From: Bacteroidota bacterium
GTDB lineage: Bacteria > Bacteroidota > Bacteroidia > UKL13-3
Length of the DNA stretch: 64,000 nucleotides
Assembly: GCA_030680835.1 (NCBI GenBank)
Contig: JAUXUD010000057.1
Coordinates: 62,001-126,000 of the forward strand
Direction: 5' to 3'
Shown in pieces: positions 25,612 to 34,100 of the stretch; the first letter of the stretch is position 1, and every line of letters begins with the position of its first letter. The notes under the pieces are model-generated. The model did no database searches, was not told the DNA's origin, and worked only from the letters and a program-made list of their open reading frames with translations. Made by a program: the position numbers and the translations under genes.

Positions 25612-26406
25612 ATGAACCAATACGAAAATCTTCTGGCCCATATATACAAAAACGGGACCTTTAAAACCGACCGTACCGGAACAGGCACTCGCAGTATTTT
25701 TGGGGCGCAGATTCGCTTTAACTTAAACGAAGGCTTTCCATTAATCTCTTCAAAAAAGGTTCATTTAAAATCTATTATCCACGAATTGCTTTGGTTCATA
25801 AAAGGAGAAACCAATACCCGTTACCTCAACGAAAATGGCGTAAGTATCTGGAATGAATGGGCAGATGCCAAGGGTGACTTAGGTCCGGTTTATGGCTATC
25901 AATGGCGTTCCTGGCCGGCTCCCGATGGCAGGCATATTGATCAGCTCACGGAAGTAATCGAAACCATCAAAACAAATCCCGATAGCCGCCGCATGATTGT
26001 AAGTGCATGGAATGTGGCCGATTTATCAAAAATGGCTTTGATGCCCTGCCATGCGTTCTTTCAGTTTTATGTGGCCGATGGAAAATTGAGTTGCCAGCTT
26101 TACCAGCGCAGTGCCGATATGTTTTTAGGTGTTCCTTTTAACATTGCGAGTTATGCCTTATTAACGCATATGATGGCCCAGGTATGCCATTTGCAGGTGG
26201 GCGATTTCATCCATACTTTTGGCGATGCACATATTTACAGCAATCATTTCGAACAGGTGGAACTGCAGCTTTCCCGCGAGCTCAGACCTTATCCTACGCT
26301 AAAAATAAATCCGGATAAGAAATCCATTTTTGATTTTGTGTTCGATGATTTTTCTTTTGAAAATTACAACCCGCATCCCGGTATAAAAGCGCCTGTGGCG
26401 GTGTGA
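25612..26406 (+). CDS. thyA: Thymidylate synthase
   Basis: 264 residues from the ATG at 25612, the same length as E. coli ThyA; the in-frame extension upstream to 25441 is not homologous and contains a palindromic repeat. The nucleophile is Cys146 ([10 protein letters not shown]). DRTGTGT near the N-terminus binds phosphate, and [21 protein letters not shown] is the most conserved core. It makes dTMP from dUMP with methylene-tetrahydrofolate. No dihydrofolate reductase gene follows, as the next gene is on the opposite strand. A thymidine kinase gene is also present at 49.9 kb. Confidence 0.97.
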   Translation: MNQYENLLAHIYKNGTFKTDRTGTGTRSIFGAQIRFNLNEGFPLISSKKVHLKSIIHELLWFIKGETNTRYLNENGVSIWNEWADAKGDLGPVYGYQWRSWPAPDGRHIDQLTEVIETIKTNPDSRRMIVSAWNVADLSKMALMPCHAFFQFYVADGKLSCQLYQRSADMFLGVPFNIASYALLTHMMAQVCHLQVGDFIHTFGDAHIYSNHFEQVELQLSRELRPYPTLKINPDKKSIFDFVFDDFSFENYNPHPGIKAPVAV

Positions 26407-26430
26407 GCTTGTCATTGGTAGCCTGTCGAG

Positions 26431-26814
26431 CTACTCCCGTTCAATCCTGAACTCATTAACCTGCAATCCATTGCCATTGTCTTTCATAAAAATATAGGTT
26501 CTGAATTTGCCGTTGGTGGACTCGTAAATGGCAATTGCATATTTTGCGCCCTGAGCCGATGAGCCCCGATGCTGAATACTAACTGATTTTGGAGGATGTT
26601 GCACAAAAAAATTCTTTAACATTTGTTCAGCCTGTAATTTGCTATAAATACCTTCATTATCGAGCAAGGTAAGTTCTACATTGCTATTAAAAAATTTGGT
26701 AACCCCTCCTGCCTGACCACTTTTCATTGCCAGCATTAAATCGTCGAAACCGTCAGCCCGCAGGCTTATGGGTATTAGGATCAGGGCAATAAGTATCAGT
26801 TTTAAACTTTTCAT
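26431..26814 (-). CDS. DUF4783 domain protein, exported
   Basis: 127 residues from the ATG at 26812-26814, giving a signal peptide MKSLKLILIALILIPISLRA. The mature part (DGFDDLMLAMKSGQAGGVTKFFNSNVEL, YSKLQAEQMLKNFF, HPPKSVSIQHRGS, YAIAIYES) matches DUF4783, a small NTF2-like periplasmic fold common in Bacteroidota. The function is unknown. The gene is convergent with thyA and separated from it by 24 bp holding a fragment of a dispersed repeat. Confidence 0.8.
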   Translation of the reverse strand: MKSLKLILIALILIPISLRADGFDDLMLAMKSGQAGGVTKFFNSNVELTLLDNEGIYSKLQAEQMLKNFFVQHPPKSVSIQHRGSSAQGAKYAIAIYESTNGKFRTYIFMKDNGNGLQVNEFRIERE

Positions 26815-26914
26815 TGTATCTATACCTGGGGAGGTTCCAAAAACCATGCCAGCCGGTTTATTCGTAAATAATTACTCAGCCAAATTTAATACAAGTTTAA
26901 TCAAATGAAAGCAA

Positions 26915-26922
26915 TATTTTTG
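26915..26922 (+). promoter_or_regulatory. Possible -7 element of the gpmI promoter
   Basis: TATTTTTG fits the Bacteroidota -7 consensus TAnnTTTG and ends 5 bases before the gpmI ATG. A matching -33 element was not found, so this is tentative; it would imply a leaderless or near-leaderless message. Confidence 0.3.
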
Positions 26923-26927
26923 CAAAC

Positions 26928-28487
26928 ATGAACAAACGTGTTATTCTCTTGATTTTAGATGGCTGGGGAATTGGAAAACCCTATCCCGGAAATGCAATAA
27001 ACCTGGCTCATACCCCCCATTTTGATGCCCTGATTAAAAAGTATCCCGATAGCCAATTACATACTTGTGGCGAATGGGTGGGATTGCCTGATGGGCAGAT
27101 GGGAAACAGTGAAGTTGGACATATGAATATTGGTGCCGGAAGAGTTGTTTACCAGCAATTGGTTTTGATTAATAAAGCCTTTAAAGAAAAATCGGTTTAT
27201 CACAATAAAGTATTGCTCGATGCCATTATATATGCGCGCGTTAAAAATAAAAAAATTCATTTAATCGGACTGGTTAGCGATGGCGGCGTACACAGCAGTA
27301 TTGAGCATCTAAAAGGTTTGTGCAGTATGCTGCATGAAAAGCAATTCAATAACTTTTTTGTGCACGCCTTTACCGATGGCAGAGATACCGACCCTAAAGG
27401 CGGACAACTTTATTTAAAAGACCTTCAAAATCATTTGGTTCAAACCGGCGGTAACATAGCAAGTGTAATTGGCCGCTACTATGCCATGGACCGGGATAAG
27501 CGCTGGGAACGTATAAAATTTGCCTACGATTTACTGGTAAAAGGCAAGGGTGAACCCACAACTGATTTATTAAAAACAATTGCTGAACACTATGCAAATA
27601 ATGAAACCGATGAATTTTTAAAACCCATTATTTGTTTAAACGAACATCAAAATCCGCTTGCTGTTATTGAAGATGGCGATGTGGTTATCAATTTCAATTT
27701 CCGTACCGACCGTGGCCGCGAAATAACCACTGTGTTGACACAACAGGCATTTCCTGAACATGAAATGACTCCCTTGAATCTGAATTATATTACCCTGACC
27801 GAATACGATAAAACCTTTAATCATGTAAGCATTGTTTTTCCAGATATTGAATTAAACAATACCCTGGGCGAAGTGCTTGAACAGCATAATAAAAAACAGG
27901 TTCGTATTGCCGAAACCGAAAAATATCCGCATGTTACTTTCTTTTTTAGTGGCGGTCAGGAAAGCATGTTTAAAGATGAATCCCGCTATATGGCACCCTC
28001 ACCCAAAGTGGCTACCTACGATTTACAACCCGAAATGAGTGCCGAACAAGTATGCCGGTTTACCCTCGATGAAATTGAAAAAGCCGAAGCTGATTTTATC
28101 TGTGTAAATTTTGCCAATGCCGATATGGTTGGACATACGGGTGTAATTCCTGCCGAAATTATCGCGGTACAAAAAGTTGATGAATGCCTGGGAAGAATTG
28201 CAGAAGCTGCTCTGGACAAAGGTTACAGCCTGCTGGTAACTGCCGATCATGGCAATGGCGAATATATGATAAACGAAGAAGATGGAACGCCAAACACCGC
28301 ACATACCACCAATGATGTACCCTTAATATTAATTGAACCGGGTCTCGACTACGCTCGACCTGACAAGCAAAGGATAAAAAACGGAAAGCTGGCTGATTTG
28401 GCTCCCACTATTTTGGAGTTGATGGGCATTGATCAGCCTGAGGAAATGACGGGGGAGAGTTTGTTGGAGAGGAGGGTAGGAGGGTAA
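26928..28487 (+). CDS. gpmI: 2,3-bisphosphoglycerate-independent phosphoglycerate mutase
   Basis: 519 residues; most relatives have about 505-515. Metal ligands and the nucleophile are present: Asp11 (LLILDGWG), Ser61 (GQMGNSEVGHMNIGAG), HAFTDGRDTDP, NFRTDRGRE and TADHGNGEYM. It interconverts 2- and 3-phosphoglycerate in glycolysis. Two oddities: a stretch near the C-terminus (Pro-Gly-Leu-Asp-Tyr-Ala-Arg-Pro-Asp) is encoded by what looks like a dispersed palindromic repeat at about 28338-28362, and the last residues (Arg-Arg-Val-Gly-Gly) plus the stop lie inside an octad array. Confidence 0.95.
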   Translation: MNKRVILLILDGWGIGKPYPGNAINLAHTPHFDALIKKYPDSQLHTCGEWVGLPDGQMGNSEVGHMNIGAGRVVYQQLVLINKAFKEKSVYHNKVLLDAIIYARVKNKKIHLIGLVSDGGVHSSIEHLKGLCSMLHEKQFNNFFVHAFTDGRDTDPKGGQLYLKDLQNHLVQTGGNIASVIGRYYAMDRDKRWERIKFAYDLLVKGKGEPTTDLLKTIAEHYANNETDEFLKPIICLNEHQNPLAVIEDGDVVINFNFRTDRGREITTVLTQQAFPEHEMTPLNLNYITLTEYDKTFNHVSIVFPDIELNNTLGEVLEQHNKKQVRIAETEKYPHVTFFFSGGQESMFKDESRYMAPSPKVATYDLQPEMSAEQVCRFTLDEIEKAEADFICVNFANADMVGHTGVIPAEIIAVQKVDECLGRIAEAALDKGYSLLVTADHGNGEYMINEEDGTPNTAHTTNDVPLILIEPGLDYARPDKQRIKNGKLADLAPTILELMGIDQPEEMTGESLLERRVGG

Positions 28488-28587
28488 GAAAATAGGAGGG
28501 TAGGAAGGTGTGAGCGTAAGAAAATTTTTCATTGTAGATCATACCATCCTACACTCTTACACTCCTACCCTCCTACGCTCTTATACT
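28470..28587. repeat. Inverted pair of octad arrays AGGAGGGT / CCTACCCT
   Basis: Left arm 28470-28525: seven 8-bp units (AGGAGGGT, AGGAGGGT, AAGAAAAT, AGGAGGGT, AGGAAGGT, GTGAGCGT, AAGAAAAT). Right arm 28548-28587: five units (CCTACACT, CTTACACT, CCTACCCT, CCTACGCT, CTTATACT). The arms are approximately complementary and could fold into a long imperfect hairpin between convergent gpmI and the MazG-like gene. Both stop codons (28485-28487 and 28581-28583) are inside the arms. Confidence 0.88.
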
Positions 28588-28916
28588 CCCAATTTGTCAT
28601 TGGCTTTATGCCTTTCAGAATCGCGTTGGGTTTTCTTAGCCATATTTTTTTCAAACGCTTCTGTGAGGTTGATATTGGTTTGATTGGCCAGGCAAATCAG
28701 TACCCATAAAACATCAGCCATTTCATCGGCCAGGTCAATATTGTTATCGCTGCCTTTAAATGATTGATCGCCATATTTACGTGCCATAATGCGGGCCACT
28801 TCGCCTACTTCTTCCATTAAAATTGCGGTATTGGTAAGTTCACTAAAATACCTTACGCCAATGGTTTTTATCCAGTTATCAACCCGTAACTGGGCATCTT
28901 CAATGGTTATACTCAT
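28581..28916 (-). CDS. MazG-like nucleotide pyrophosphohydrolase
   Basis: 111 residues. The all-alpha NTP-PPase signature is present: ILMEEVGEVARIMARKY gives the Glu-Glu-x-x-Glu metal site and DLADEMADVLWVLICLAN the second acidic motif. It probably hydrolyses non-canonical or excess nucleoside triphosphates; the exact substrate is unknown. It overlaps the upstream dtd gene by 4 bp. The terminal Leu-Gly-Val and stop are made by the octad repeat. Confidence 0.88.
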   Translation of the reverse strand: MSITIEDAQLRVDNWIKTIGVRYFSELTNTAILMEEVGEVARIMARKYGDQSFKGSDNNIDLADEMADVLWVLICLANQTNINLTEAFEKNMAKKTQRDSERHKANDKLGV

Positions 28917-29365
28917 GTTTTGTTTTTTGAATCTATAAAAATAGTAACCGGACCATCATTTACCAGCGTTATTTTCATATCCGCACCAAACTCGCCTTGA
29001 GCAACCGATTTGTCAAAATAAAGTTCCAGTTGTTTGATAAATTTTTGATATAAAGGGATGGCAATTTCGGGTTTAGCTGCTTTGATAAATGAAGGTCTAT
29101 TTCCTTTACGCGTATCGGCATGTAAAGTAAACTGGCTCACCACCAATATATCACCAGAAATATCTTTTACGCTCAGGTTCATCAAGCCATTGGCATCTCC
29201 AAAAATACGCAGGTTAAGCAGTTTGTTGGATAGCCAGGTAATGTCTTCTTCTGTATCAGAATCCTCAATTCCCAAAAGCACAAACAAGCCCAATCCGATT
29301 GAAGCAATTATTTGTTGGTTCACCCTAACTGTTGTTTCAGTAACTCTTTGAATAACTACCCGCAT
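28913..29365 (-). CDS. dtd: D-aminoacyl-tRNA deacylase
   Basis: 150 residues, the normal length. The diagnostic SQFTLHADTRKGNRPSF (the SQFTL-x-A site with the catalytic Thr) and the C-terminal NDGPVTIFID (the GPVT cross-subunit Gly-cisPro motif) are intact. The enzyme removes D-amino acids, and mischarged glycine, from tRNAs. It is coupled to the MazG-like gene (ATGA overlap), giving a small quality-control operon. Confidence 0.95.
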   Translation of the reverse strand: MRVVIQRVTETTVRVNQQIIASIGLGLFVLLGIEDSDTEEDITWLSNKLLNLRIFGDANGLMNLSVKDISGDILVVSQFTLHADTRKGNRPSFIKAAKPEIAIPLYQKFIKQLELYFDKSVAQGEFGADMKITLVNDGPVTIFIDSKNKT

Positions 29366-29495
29366 TGAATATTATTTTGCTTACTTAAAATTTATAATAC
29401 ACTTTGAGATTTATCAAATTTAAGTGCTGTTTACTTTAAAAACTAAAATAATATTTCTAAACAAAATGTATAGCGTAATTTTAGACACGAGAAGG

Positions 29496-29568
29496 CGAGA
29501 ATCGAGAATCGAGACTAAAAAATAAAACCAAATTTCTTGTCTCGTTTCTCGTATCTCGCTGTCTCGTT
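29496..29568. repeat. Inverted heptad arrays CGAGAAT / TCTCGTT
   Basis: Left arm 29496-29516: CGAGAAT, CGAGAAT, CGAGACT. Right arm 29540-29568: TCTCGTT, TCTCGTA, TCTCGCT and GTCTCGT, roughly the reverse complement. The intervening 23 bases are A/T-rich. It can form a hairpin between the TonB gene and dtd. Confidence 0.82.
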
Positions 29569-29585
29569 TCTATATATTCAAAGGC

Positions 29586-30404
29586 TTACGGACTAACTTG
29601 AAAATGAATCGGCAACCTTAACCGAACGGCAACCTTATTTCCATTTTGACTACCCGGTATCCAGGTGGGCATTTCCTTAATTACCCGAATGGCTTCATCA
29701 TCACAACCAAAGCCGATGCCTTTTTCAATGTGGGTCATATCAATACTTCCATCAGGCATGATTACAAACGATATAATTACTTTTCCGCTAATGCCGTTTT
29801 GGAGAGCCACAGTCGGATATTGAATATTTTGGTGTATGAAATTGTCCATGGCTCCTGCACCACCTGGAAACTGAGGCATATCGGCTACCCAATCCGTAAT
29901 GGTATTTGTTTTACCTGTTCCCGGAATCGTCCCGCCGCTGCCAATCATTCCGGGGTTGCCAATTACCGGCAATGTTAACTGCAAATTATTAGCACCTGAA
30001 CCTACTTTAATTCCTTCAATGGGTTTTATAATATCCGGTTTTGTGGTTGTATTCTGAACCAACTTGTCTCTAACAATTTTATAAATGGGGTTCAGCGATT
30101 CAACCGCACTGCTCATTGCAGGCATTATAATTTCAATATTTTTCAATCGGATGGGACCCTCATCAACCGGCCTCGCATCGATGATAACAGGCTTTATTGA
30201 TTTTGGAATAATGGAAACCGGATGGAAATAATTCCAGGCAATGCTTCCCAATACCATCAATACCATGGGTGCAATGGTTAATAGCATTCCATGGTTAACA
30301 TGACTGTAATAAGCTTTGCGGATTGCATACGCACCGTACGATTTGTTGCGTTGCTCAAAAACAACTTCATCGAGGTCGCTTTTGAATGTATTAAATAGGG
30401 TCAT
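29586..30404 (-). CDS. TonB-family energy transducer
   Basis: 272 residues. A cytoplasmic N-terminus (MTLFNTFKSDLDEVVFEQRNKSYGAYAIRK, typical of Bacteroidota TonB proteins) precedes one membrane helix at about 38-60. A periplasmic linker of moderate length follows. The C-terminal TonB domain (about 190-270) includes FIHQNIQYPTVALQNGISGKVIISFVI and CDDEAIRVIKEMPTWIPG. It transmits proton-motive force to outer-membrane receptors. No ExbB/ExbD genes are adjacent, so it relies on a complex encoded elsewhere. Confidence 0.93.
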   Translation of the reverse strand: MTLFNTFKSDLDEVVFEQRNKSYGAYAIRKAYYSHVNHGMLLTIAPMVLMVLGSIAWNYFHPVSIIPKSIKPVIIDARPVDEGPIRLKNIEIIMPAMSSAVESLNPIYKIVRDKLVQNTTTKPDIIKPIEGIKVGSGANNLQLTLPVIGNPGMIGSGGTIPGTGKTNTITDWVADMPQFPGGAGAMDNFIHQNIQYPTVALQNGISGKVIISFVIMPDGSIDMTHIEKGIGFGCDDEAIRVIKEMPTWIPGSQNGNKVAVRLRLPIHFQVSP

Positions 30405-30820
30405 GGCTTAATATATTATACCCTATTAACCACTATGTTTTGCCAAATATTGCCGGGGAAATGTAATGTTACTTTAATTTGACAAACGTTGCAGAAATTG
30501 AAAATTAATTATTGGCCGCGCAATAACAAATTCTTGTATAAAAATGTGTATTGCGCGGCCATAAAATTCCGATTCTTATATACATTTGTGTTGCCGCGCC
30601 GGAAATTAACTGGGACATTATAACCATGGTGTTGCCTCCCATGGCTATAATAATGTCACCCCTTCGGGGTTTTGAACAGCTTTAGATTGAAACTACGTTT
30701 TTTGAATCTAAATTTTCTTTAAACTTTAGCTAATGTTTGGACACCCTTTAGGGTTGGGGCCGTGATAATCTCTGGACAACCTTTAGGACCTGCCTTTTGG
30801 CAGACAAGCCGAGGTAGAAA
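30405..30820. repeat. 416-bp non-coding gap rich in palindromic repeats
   Basis: No gene is supportable here. It contains a 12-bp inverted repeat GGCCGCGCAATA/TATTGCGCGGCC (30514-30525, 30549-30560). A degenerate direct copy of its right half follows, ending at about 30601 (ATTCTT...TTGCCGCGCC). A second hairpin lies at 30614-30657 with CCATGG on both arms, then CCCCTTCGGGG (30659-30669). Further on are two CCTTTAGG-containing segments and a small CTGCCTTTTGGCAG hairpin. The collection resembles REP-type or decayed miniature elements. Confidence 0.75.
30614..30657. repeat. Hairpin with CCATGG arms
   Basis: GACATTAT plus CCATGG (30614-30629) pairs with CCATGG plus ATAATGTC (30639-30657), with small bulges and loop TGTTGCCTC. 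It is immediately followed by CACCCCTTCGGGGT. The structure is REP-like; no transposase lies nearby. Confidence 0.75.
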
Positions 30821-31177
30821 CTAAGCATCCTTTTTAAACCACGACTTGCAATTGCCTTCTGGATATACCGGACCTTTAAATAACTGGCAGCCCGGACAAC
30901 CGTTTGGCTGGGTACCCAATTGCATAAATCTGCAGTTGCCGCAGAATTTATCGGGAGTTACTGATTTGGTAACATACTCAACCGATTCTCTTTGTTTTTT
31001 TTCGGCATCGGTTAATGCACTTATATCGTTACAATCGGCTCCCGCTGGTATGCTGGCAGCTGCGTCGGTGCCGGTAGCAGATTCTGTTTTAGGTGCGTCG
31101 CCACCACATGCGCTGAGTAAAATTCCGGTTGATGCTACACCAAATGTTAATGTTTTTAAAAAAATCTTTCTGTTCAT
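30821..31177 (-). CDS. High-potential iron-sulfur protein (HiPIP) lipoprotein
   Basis: 118 residues. The N-terminus MNRKIFLKTLTFGVASTGILLSAC combines a twin-basic-like opening with a lipobox (LSAC, Cys24), so the protein is likely lipid-anchored. The C-terminal 45 residues have the four-cysteine HiPIP arrangement: FCGNCRFMQL, GCPGCQLFKGP and EGNCKSWF. Cys-x-x-Cys is followed by two spaced cysteines, the last before a conserved Trp. A small [4Fe-4S] electron carrier is inferred. The partner oxidase or reductase is not in the window. Confidence 0.83.
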   Translation of the reverse strand: MNRKIFLKTLTFGVASTGILLSACGGDAPKTESATGTDAAASIPAGADCNDISALTDAEKKQRESVEYVTKSVTPDKFCGNCRFMQLGTQPNGCPGCQLFKGPVYPEGNCKSWFKKDA

Positions 31178-31263
31178 AATTATTGTTTTATAAATTCCGC
31201 TTTCAAAAGTAAACCCTTAAGCCAAATCGCATCTTAAATTTTTGTAAAAAAGCTTATTTAGAA

Positions 31264-31953
31264 TTGAACTATATAACGAGGATTATTTCGCACATACGAT
31301 ACGTAAACAGCTATTTGTTTGGCACAAAGCTTTCAAGCTATCAAAGCAAGTTAAATGGCAAGCTGGAGTTGTGGCTGATTGACGGGAAAAAAATACTGAA
31401 CAGCTCCAATGCCAACCTGAGTTATGATAGTTTGCACCGGGTGTTTCAACAGATTTTTCGCAAAATAAATATTCAGAATAAACCTCCTGAACGCGTGCTT
31501 TTACTCGGACTGGGAGGCGGAAGTGTGCCTTGTATTTTATTGGAGGAGCTGCAGTTTAATTGCAAAATTACGGCCATTGAACACGATCCGATGATGATTG
31601 AACTGGCTATTAAAGAATTCAATATAAACAGGTTTAAATCGCTTGAAATTGTTGAGATGGATGCCTATGAATATGTGACGCATTGCAACAAAAAATTCGA
31701 CCTGATTATTGTAGATTTATTTTTGGATGACTATGTACCCCTTCCATTTTGTGAAGAAGAATTCAATACTGCACTCATTAAATTGCTGGATCCCGGTTAT
31801 ATTTTGTTTAATTTCATCAACAAGAATCTGGCTCAGGCTAACCAGTTTGAAAAGCTTCAGCTCATGTATAATTTACAAAGAAACCTGCTGGTGAGCAATT
31901 ACCATCTGGATGGAAATAATGATATGCTGGTGGCAGAAAAAATAAGGAATTAA
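31264..31953 (+). CDS. Spermidine-synthase-like SAM-binding protein
   Basis: 229 residues starting at a TTG; no in-frame ATG exists between the upstream stop at 31210-31212 and this point, so the start is uncertain. VLLLGLGGGSVPCILLEEL at about 78-96 is the nucleotide-binding motif, followed by ITAIEHDPMMIELA and FDLIIVDLFLDDYVP. This matches the spermidine synthase/PABMT fold. It lacks the N-terminal beta domain of a true SpeE and part of the polyamine-binding site, so it is better called a spermidine-synthase-like methyltransferase of unknown substrate. Confidence 0.75.
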   Translation: MNYITRIISHIRYVNSYLFGTKLSSYQSKLNGKLELWLIDGKKILNSSNANLSYDSLHRVFQQIFRKINIQNKPPERVLLLGLGGGSVPCILLEELQFNCKITAIEHDPMMIELAIKEFNINRFKSLEIVEMDAYEYVTHCNKKFDLIIVDLFLDDYVPLPFCEEEFNTALIKLLDPGYILFNFINKNLAQANQFEKLQLMYNLQRNLLVSNYHLDGNNDMLVAEKIRN

Positions 31954-31974
31954 AATTGCGGTATACTTATTATT

Positions 31975-32295
31975 TCAATGCACATAGGCGTAAACAAAAT
32001 AGGCAATTGTAGCAAAAGCAGCCAGCCATATTAAATTAATCATTGCTTTAATAAGAGTACTCACATAAACAATAATGCTAATGCCTAAAAAAACAACCCC
32101 AATGCTAAGCAACTGATCCTGGTATGACGACAAATAATGGATATCATTTGTTTGAATCGTTTTCATCAATTCCTTACCAAATGGATAGCTGGGTTTGTGC
32201 TCCATATATTTCACACACACATACTCAAAAAATGCCTTCCCGCTAATCACCGGTGCCACAATCATCAAAATAATAGATACTATTTTTCTTAACAC
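31975..32295 (-). CDS. Small membrane protein, function unknown
   Basis: 106 residues. There is one N-terminal hydrophobic segment (IVSIILMIVAPVISGKAFF) and two closely spaced C-terminal helices (LLSIGVVFLGISIIVYVSTLI and LIWLAAFATIAYFVYAYV), separated by a polar loop of about 35 residues. I recognise no family. Its coding status rests on an intact frame, plausible topology and a position upstream of ftcD on the same strand. Confidence 0.55.
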   Translation of the reverse strand: MLRKIVSIILMIVAPVISGKAFFEYVCVKYMEHKPSYPFGKELMKTIQTNDIHYLSSYQDQLLSIGVVFLGISIIVYVSTLIKAMINLIWLAAFATIAYFVYAYVH

Positions 32296-32380
32296 ATTTA
32301 TTCAAATAAAATTTCTTATTCCTATTTTGATTCCGGTACTTAGAGCCGATAAGCGCGAAGCGAGACTATATTTGTTTTGG

Positions 32381-32408
32381 TCTCGGTTCTCGATTCTCGA
32401 TATCTCGT
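32381..32408. repeat. Heptad array TCTCGAT
   Basis: Four 7-bp units (TCTCGGT, TCTCGAT, TCTCGAT, ATCTCGT) ending 6 bp before the ftcD stop. They are the reverse complement of the CGAGAAT unit at 29496. A weak opposite arm (GCGAAGCGAGAC) lies at 32355-32366. Confidence 0.75.
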
Positions 32409-32414
32409 TTCTAC

Positions 32415-34100
32415 TTATGAAATAAACGCTTCCACCTTCGCCACCAATGCATCTGATTCCGTTTGTGTTTTATTCATAACAGCTTTTGCTTCACTAATAA
32501 TATTTTGAGCAAAGACTTTGTCTTTTAAACCCTTTGCGTTCACCAATACATTAAAGTATGCGCCTCTTACAGCAGTTTGCACGCACAATACGCCAACGCC
32601 TGCATCTGTAATTGAATTTTGATTTCCTTTTTCAATCATGGGAGCCAATAACTCTAAACTGCTATAGGCCAATTTCATTACTTTCAGAGGCACTTCACAG
32701 GCAAATTTGGTTGCAGTTTCAATGGCCTCGGTTCTTGCTGCTTTTTCTGCATCATTGCCTTTTGGTAACGCAAAGGCCAGCATTATTTCATTAAAAGCTG
32801 CGGTGTCTTCATCTACTGATTTTAACAAAGCGTCTTTTATTTTCTGACCCGATTCAGCCATTTCGCTAAAGAATGAAAACTGCGCTTCCCATCCTCTTTT
32901 GCCGGCTGATAAATTGGCAACCATGGTTCCCAATGCGGCACCCAAGCTGCCTACATAAGCTGAAATAGAGCCGCCTCCTGGGGCAGGACTTTCGCTGGCT
33001 GTTTCATTGGCAAAGGCAATGAGGTTCATTCTGATCAAACGTTCATTTTCGGTATTGCGCAATTTGTATTCTATGATTTTTTGCTGCGGATCAAACTTTG
33101 AAAGTTCATCGAGTCCCAATGATTTCATGGCAATCTCAACCAACTCTCCTTCACTCACGCCTGTTGATCGTTTTTGTTTTTGGAGAAAATATTTACCCGC
33201 TTCCAGCATGGCATCCAAAGGAATTAATCCCACCAACTCACTGCCTGTAACCCGCAATCCCCTGCTATCGGCACTCTTGCACACTTCTTCAAAGGCTTTG
33301 TGCACCGGAGTAATTTTATAATTGGTAAGGTTCATGCTTATTTGCGCAATACCATACTCTTGTATATACCAGCCTATTGCCTTGCATGCTTTTAGGGTTC
33401 CCGGTATGCGTACATCATTTCCATCTGCATCTTTTACTACCTTGCCGGTTACGGGATTGCCTTCGCGTTTTACACGTCCGGCCTCGCGCACATCAAATGC
33501 TACCGAGTTGGCCAAACGCACCGATTTTGTATTGAGGTTGATATTATACGCAATCAAAAAATCTCTGGCTCCAATTACAGTTCCTCCTGCTTTTTCATTA
33601 AAAACAGCCGGACCAAAATCGGGTTTCCATTGCGGCAATTTTATCTTATCGAAGAAGCCTTCATACTCGCCACCACGAATAATGGAAAGATTATTACGCT
33701 CCTTGTTTGGCTGTGCATATTCATATAAATATACCGGAATTGCCAGCTCCTCACCCACTCTTTTGGCAAGCTTCTGCGCATATTTTGCAGTTTCTTCCAT
33801 ACTGATTCCGCTTACCGGAATTAAAGGACATACATCGGTAGCGCCCATGCGTGGATGCTCCCCTTTGTGCTTACGCATATCAATGAGTTCGGCTGCTTTT
33901 TTGATGGCTAAAAAGGCCGCTTCAATCACCTTTTCGGGTTCACCCACAAAGGTTACTACGGTGCGGTTGGTTGCTTTGCCCGGATCTACATCCAGTAACA
34001 TTACGCCCTCTACACTTTCTATACAATCTGTAATTTGCTTTATTAGCTGCATGTCGGTGCCTTCACTAAAATTGGGCACACATTCAATTAATTGGGTCAT
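32415..34100 (-). CDS. ftcD: Bifunctional glutamate formimidoyltransferase / formimidotetrahydrofolate cyclodeaminase
   Basis: 561 residues. The N-terminal formiminotransferase domain (about 1-330) begins QLIECVPNFSEGTD and includes HPRMGATDVCPLIPV with the catalytic His. A short linker leads to the cyclodeaminase domain (about 350-560), marked by SPAPGGGSISAYVGSLGAALGTMVANL. The enzyme completes histidine degradation by moving the formimino group of N-formimino-glutamate to tetrahydrofolate and closing it to methenyl-THF. No hutH, hutU or hutI is adjacent. A long opposite-strand frame inside it is only a codon shadow. Confidence 0.94.
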   Translation of the reverse strand: MTQLIECVPNFSEGTDMQLIKQITDCIESVEGVMLLDVDPGKATNRTVVTFVGEPEKVIEAAFLAIKKAAELIDMRKHKGEHPRMGATDVCPLIPVSGISMEETAKYAQKLAKRVGEELAIPVYLYEYAQPNKERNNLSIIRGGEYEGFFDKIKLPQWKPDFGPAVFNEKAGGTVIGARDFLIAYNINLNTKSVRLANSVAFDVREAGRVKREGNPVTGKVVKDADGNDVRIPGTLKACKAIGWYIQEYGIAQISMNLTNYKITPVHKAFEEVCKSADSRGLRVTGSELVGLIPLDAMLEAGKYFLQKQKRSTGVSEGELVEIAMKSLGLDELSKFDPQQKIIEYKLRNTENERLIRMNLIAFANETASESPAPGGGSISAYVGSLGAALGTMVANLSAGKRGWEAQFSFFSEMAESGQKIKDALLKSVDEDTAAFNEIMLAFALPKGNDAEKAARTEAIETATKFACEVPLKVMKLAYSSLELLAPMIEKGNQNSITDAGVGVLCVQTAVRGAYFNVLVNAKGLKDKVFAQNIISEAKAVMNKTQTESDALVAKVEAFIS

